31,483 nucleotides of DNA from contig JBLHPE010000021.1 in NCBI GenBank assembly GCA_047624005.1, forward strand, positions 1 to 31,483, in the 5' to 3' direction. The notes under the pieces are model-generated. The model was not told the origin of the DNA and ran no database searches. It was given only the letters and a program-made list of their open reading frames with translations. The stretch is from Ascidiaceihabitans sp047624005. GTDB taxonomy: Bacteria; Pseudomonadota; Alphaproteobacteria; Rhodobacterales; Rhodobacteraceae. Below, in pieces: positions 30,745 through 31,483 of this stretch (position 1 is the first letter of the stretch; each line of letters begins with the position of its first letter). The position numbers were made by a program, and so were the translations under genes.

Positions 30745-30747
30745 GAT

Positions 30748-31386
30748 ATGACCATTCGATCTAATAACACGCGCACACTTTGCGAATTGGCACCCATCAT
30801 TCCTGTCCTTGTGGTTCACGACGTCGCCCATGCAATTCCGTTGGCTCAGGCCTTGGTACGTGGTGGTTTGCCCGTTCTTGAGGTGACATTGCGCACTCCA
30901 GCAGCGCTTGATGTGATTGCCGCAATGGCAACCGTTGAGGGCGGATATGTTGGGGCAGGGACGCTGATAACCCCTGATGATGTCCATGCCGCAAAGGCGG
31001 CTGGTGCAACATTCGGGGTGTCCCCCGGCGCGACAGATTTGTTGCTGGATATGTGCGAAGCAGCAGATTTGCCGTTGCTTCCAGGTGCAGCAACCGCGTC
31101 CGAGGCGATGCGCCTGTTGGAACGTGGTTATGATATGCTTAAGTTCTTTCCGGCCGAAGCCTCTGGCGGTGTTGATGCACTCAAGGGGATCGGTGCGCCA
31201 TTGCCGCAGATTTCATTCTGTCCAACAGGGGGTGTGAACCCAAAGAACGCGCCCAGCTATTTGGCCTTGTCGAATGTAGTGTGTGCGGGCGGCAGTTGGG
31301 TGGCCCCAAGTGATTTGGTGAATGCAGGAAAGTGGGACGAAATCGAAGCCCTTGCACGGGTGGCAAGCACTTTGGGACGCGGATAA
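30748..31386 (+). CDS. eda: KDPG aldolase (2-keto-3-deoxy-6-phosphogluconate aldolase)
   Basis: This 212-residue class I aldolase splits KDPG into pyruvate and glyceraldehyde 3-phosphate. The Schiff-base Lys132 is in LKFFPAEASGG, and the general acid/base and substrate residues Glu45 and Arg49 are in VLEVTLRTP. GAGTLITPDDV and FCPTGGVNPKNAPSYLAL complete the TIM-barrel signature. It begins 3 bases after the edd stop, with TTTAAGAT-like spacing and a weak ribosome-binding site, which suggests translational coupling. Length and catalytic residues are normal. The product joins the glycolytic trunk through the triose phosphates handled by TpiA. Confidence 0.97.
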   Translation: MTIRSNNTRTLCELAPIIPVLVVHDVAHAIPLAQALVRGGLPVLEVTLRTPAALDVIAAMATVEGGYVGAGTLITPDDVHAAKAAGATFGVSPGATDLLLDMCEAADLPLLPGAATASEAMRLLERGYDMLKFFPAEASGGVDALKGIGAPLPQISFCPTGGVNPKNAPSYLALSNVVCAGGSWVAPSDLVNAGKWDEIEALARVASTLGRG

Positions 31387-31399
31387 CGCATTCTTTTTG

Positions 31400-31462
31400 T
31401 GGGGAAACGCGCTTTTTAAGAACAGGGCACTTTTCCCCATTGACGCCCTAACACACGCGGTC
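31400..31462 (+). promoter_or_regulatory. Weak hairpin after eda and possible promoter at the window edge
   Basis: TGGGGAAA (31400-31407) can pair with TTTCCCCA (31432-31439) across a 24-nt loop, a weak transcription-end candidate. TTGACG begins at 31440, with TATCCG 17 bases later (starting at 31463). The -35 hexamer equals that of the tRNA-Asp promoter, so a stable RNA gene may begin beyond the window. The evidence ends at the edge. Confidence 0.3.
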
Positions 31463-31483
31463 TATCCGACACATGTTGCGCGG

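Overview
This window reads as a chromosomal segment of an alphaproteobacterium of the Roseobacter group (Rhodobacteraceae) with moderate G+C. The evidence is gene content and protein style: the cysG-DUF2849-cysI-cysH-DUF934 sulfate-assimilation cluster, a dctBD-dctPQM TRAP locus, Entner-Doudoroff genes edd-eda, an XdhC accessory protein next to a MoeA-like protein, and an IF-3 with the N-terminal sequence typical of this family. No phage, plasmid, insertion sequence, integron or CRISPR array is visible. Most of the window is housekeeping chromosome; the unusual points lie in regulation and in a few decayed or low-complexity genes.

Layout. 1-1169 (+): tail of an XdhC-family molybdenum-cofactor accessory gene translationally coupled to a molybdopterin-binding protein. 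1222-2602 (-): an SDR oxidoreductase and infC, whose conserved N-terminus requires a non-AUG start. 2801-3685 (+): a membrane-anchored, extremely Ala-rich low-complexity protein. 3909-9337 (-): ferredoxin-NADP reductase, then the overlapping cys genes (DUF934, cysH, cysI, DUF2849, cysG). 9480-9941 (+): a divergent Lrp/AsnC regulator, with an Lrp-like operator in the shared intergenic region. 9938-11119 (-): a cytochrome P450 whose stop codon overlaps that of the Lrp gene.

11180-17582 (+): two-component pair dctB-dctD, two helically phased dyads, then the TRAP transporter dctP-dctQ-dctM. The DctD-like regulator has lost the Walker A lysine and the sigma-54 contact loop (GAFTGA), and the TRAP promoter region has a TATAAT box and no visible sigma-54 promoter. 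The two facts together suggest a sigma-54-independent Dct circuit, the most interesting lead here. 17663-18412 (-): tpiA. 18413-19023: mostly non-coding, with a probable oxygenase remnant. 19032-20749 (-): an A-type Fe-S carrier, four 11-bp tandem repeats, a SufT/MIP18-type protein and an enoyl-CoA hydratase. 20975-21436 (+): a small lipoprotein. 21507-22672 (-): NfeD and SPFH partners. 22783-23910 (+): tgt. 24089-26497 (+): lon, preceded by a sigma-32-like promoter and a five-codon mini-ORF.

26567-26758 (-): a small exported protein. 26900-27364 (+): an HU-type protein with a long tail and a perfect upstream dyad. 27468-28037 (+): a histidine phosphatase. 28080-28155: tRNA-Val(UAC). 28205-28585 (-): a carboxymuconolactone decarboxylase gene interrupted by one TGA where the family has Trp. 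28741-28817: tRNA-Asp(GUC). 28936-31386 (+): edd-eda behind a LacI-type palindrome. Working together, the cys cluster with Fpr reduces sulfate to sulfide and makes its own siroheme; DctBD and DctPQM sense and import dicarboxylates; Edd and Eda run the Entner-Doudoroff route and TpiA interconverts its triose phosphates.
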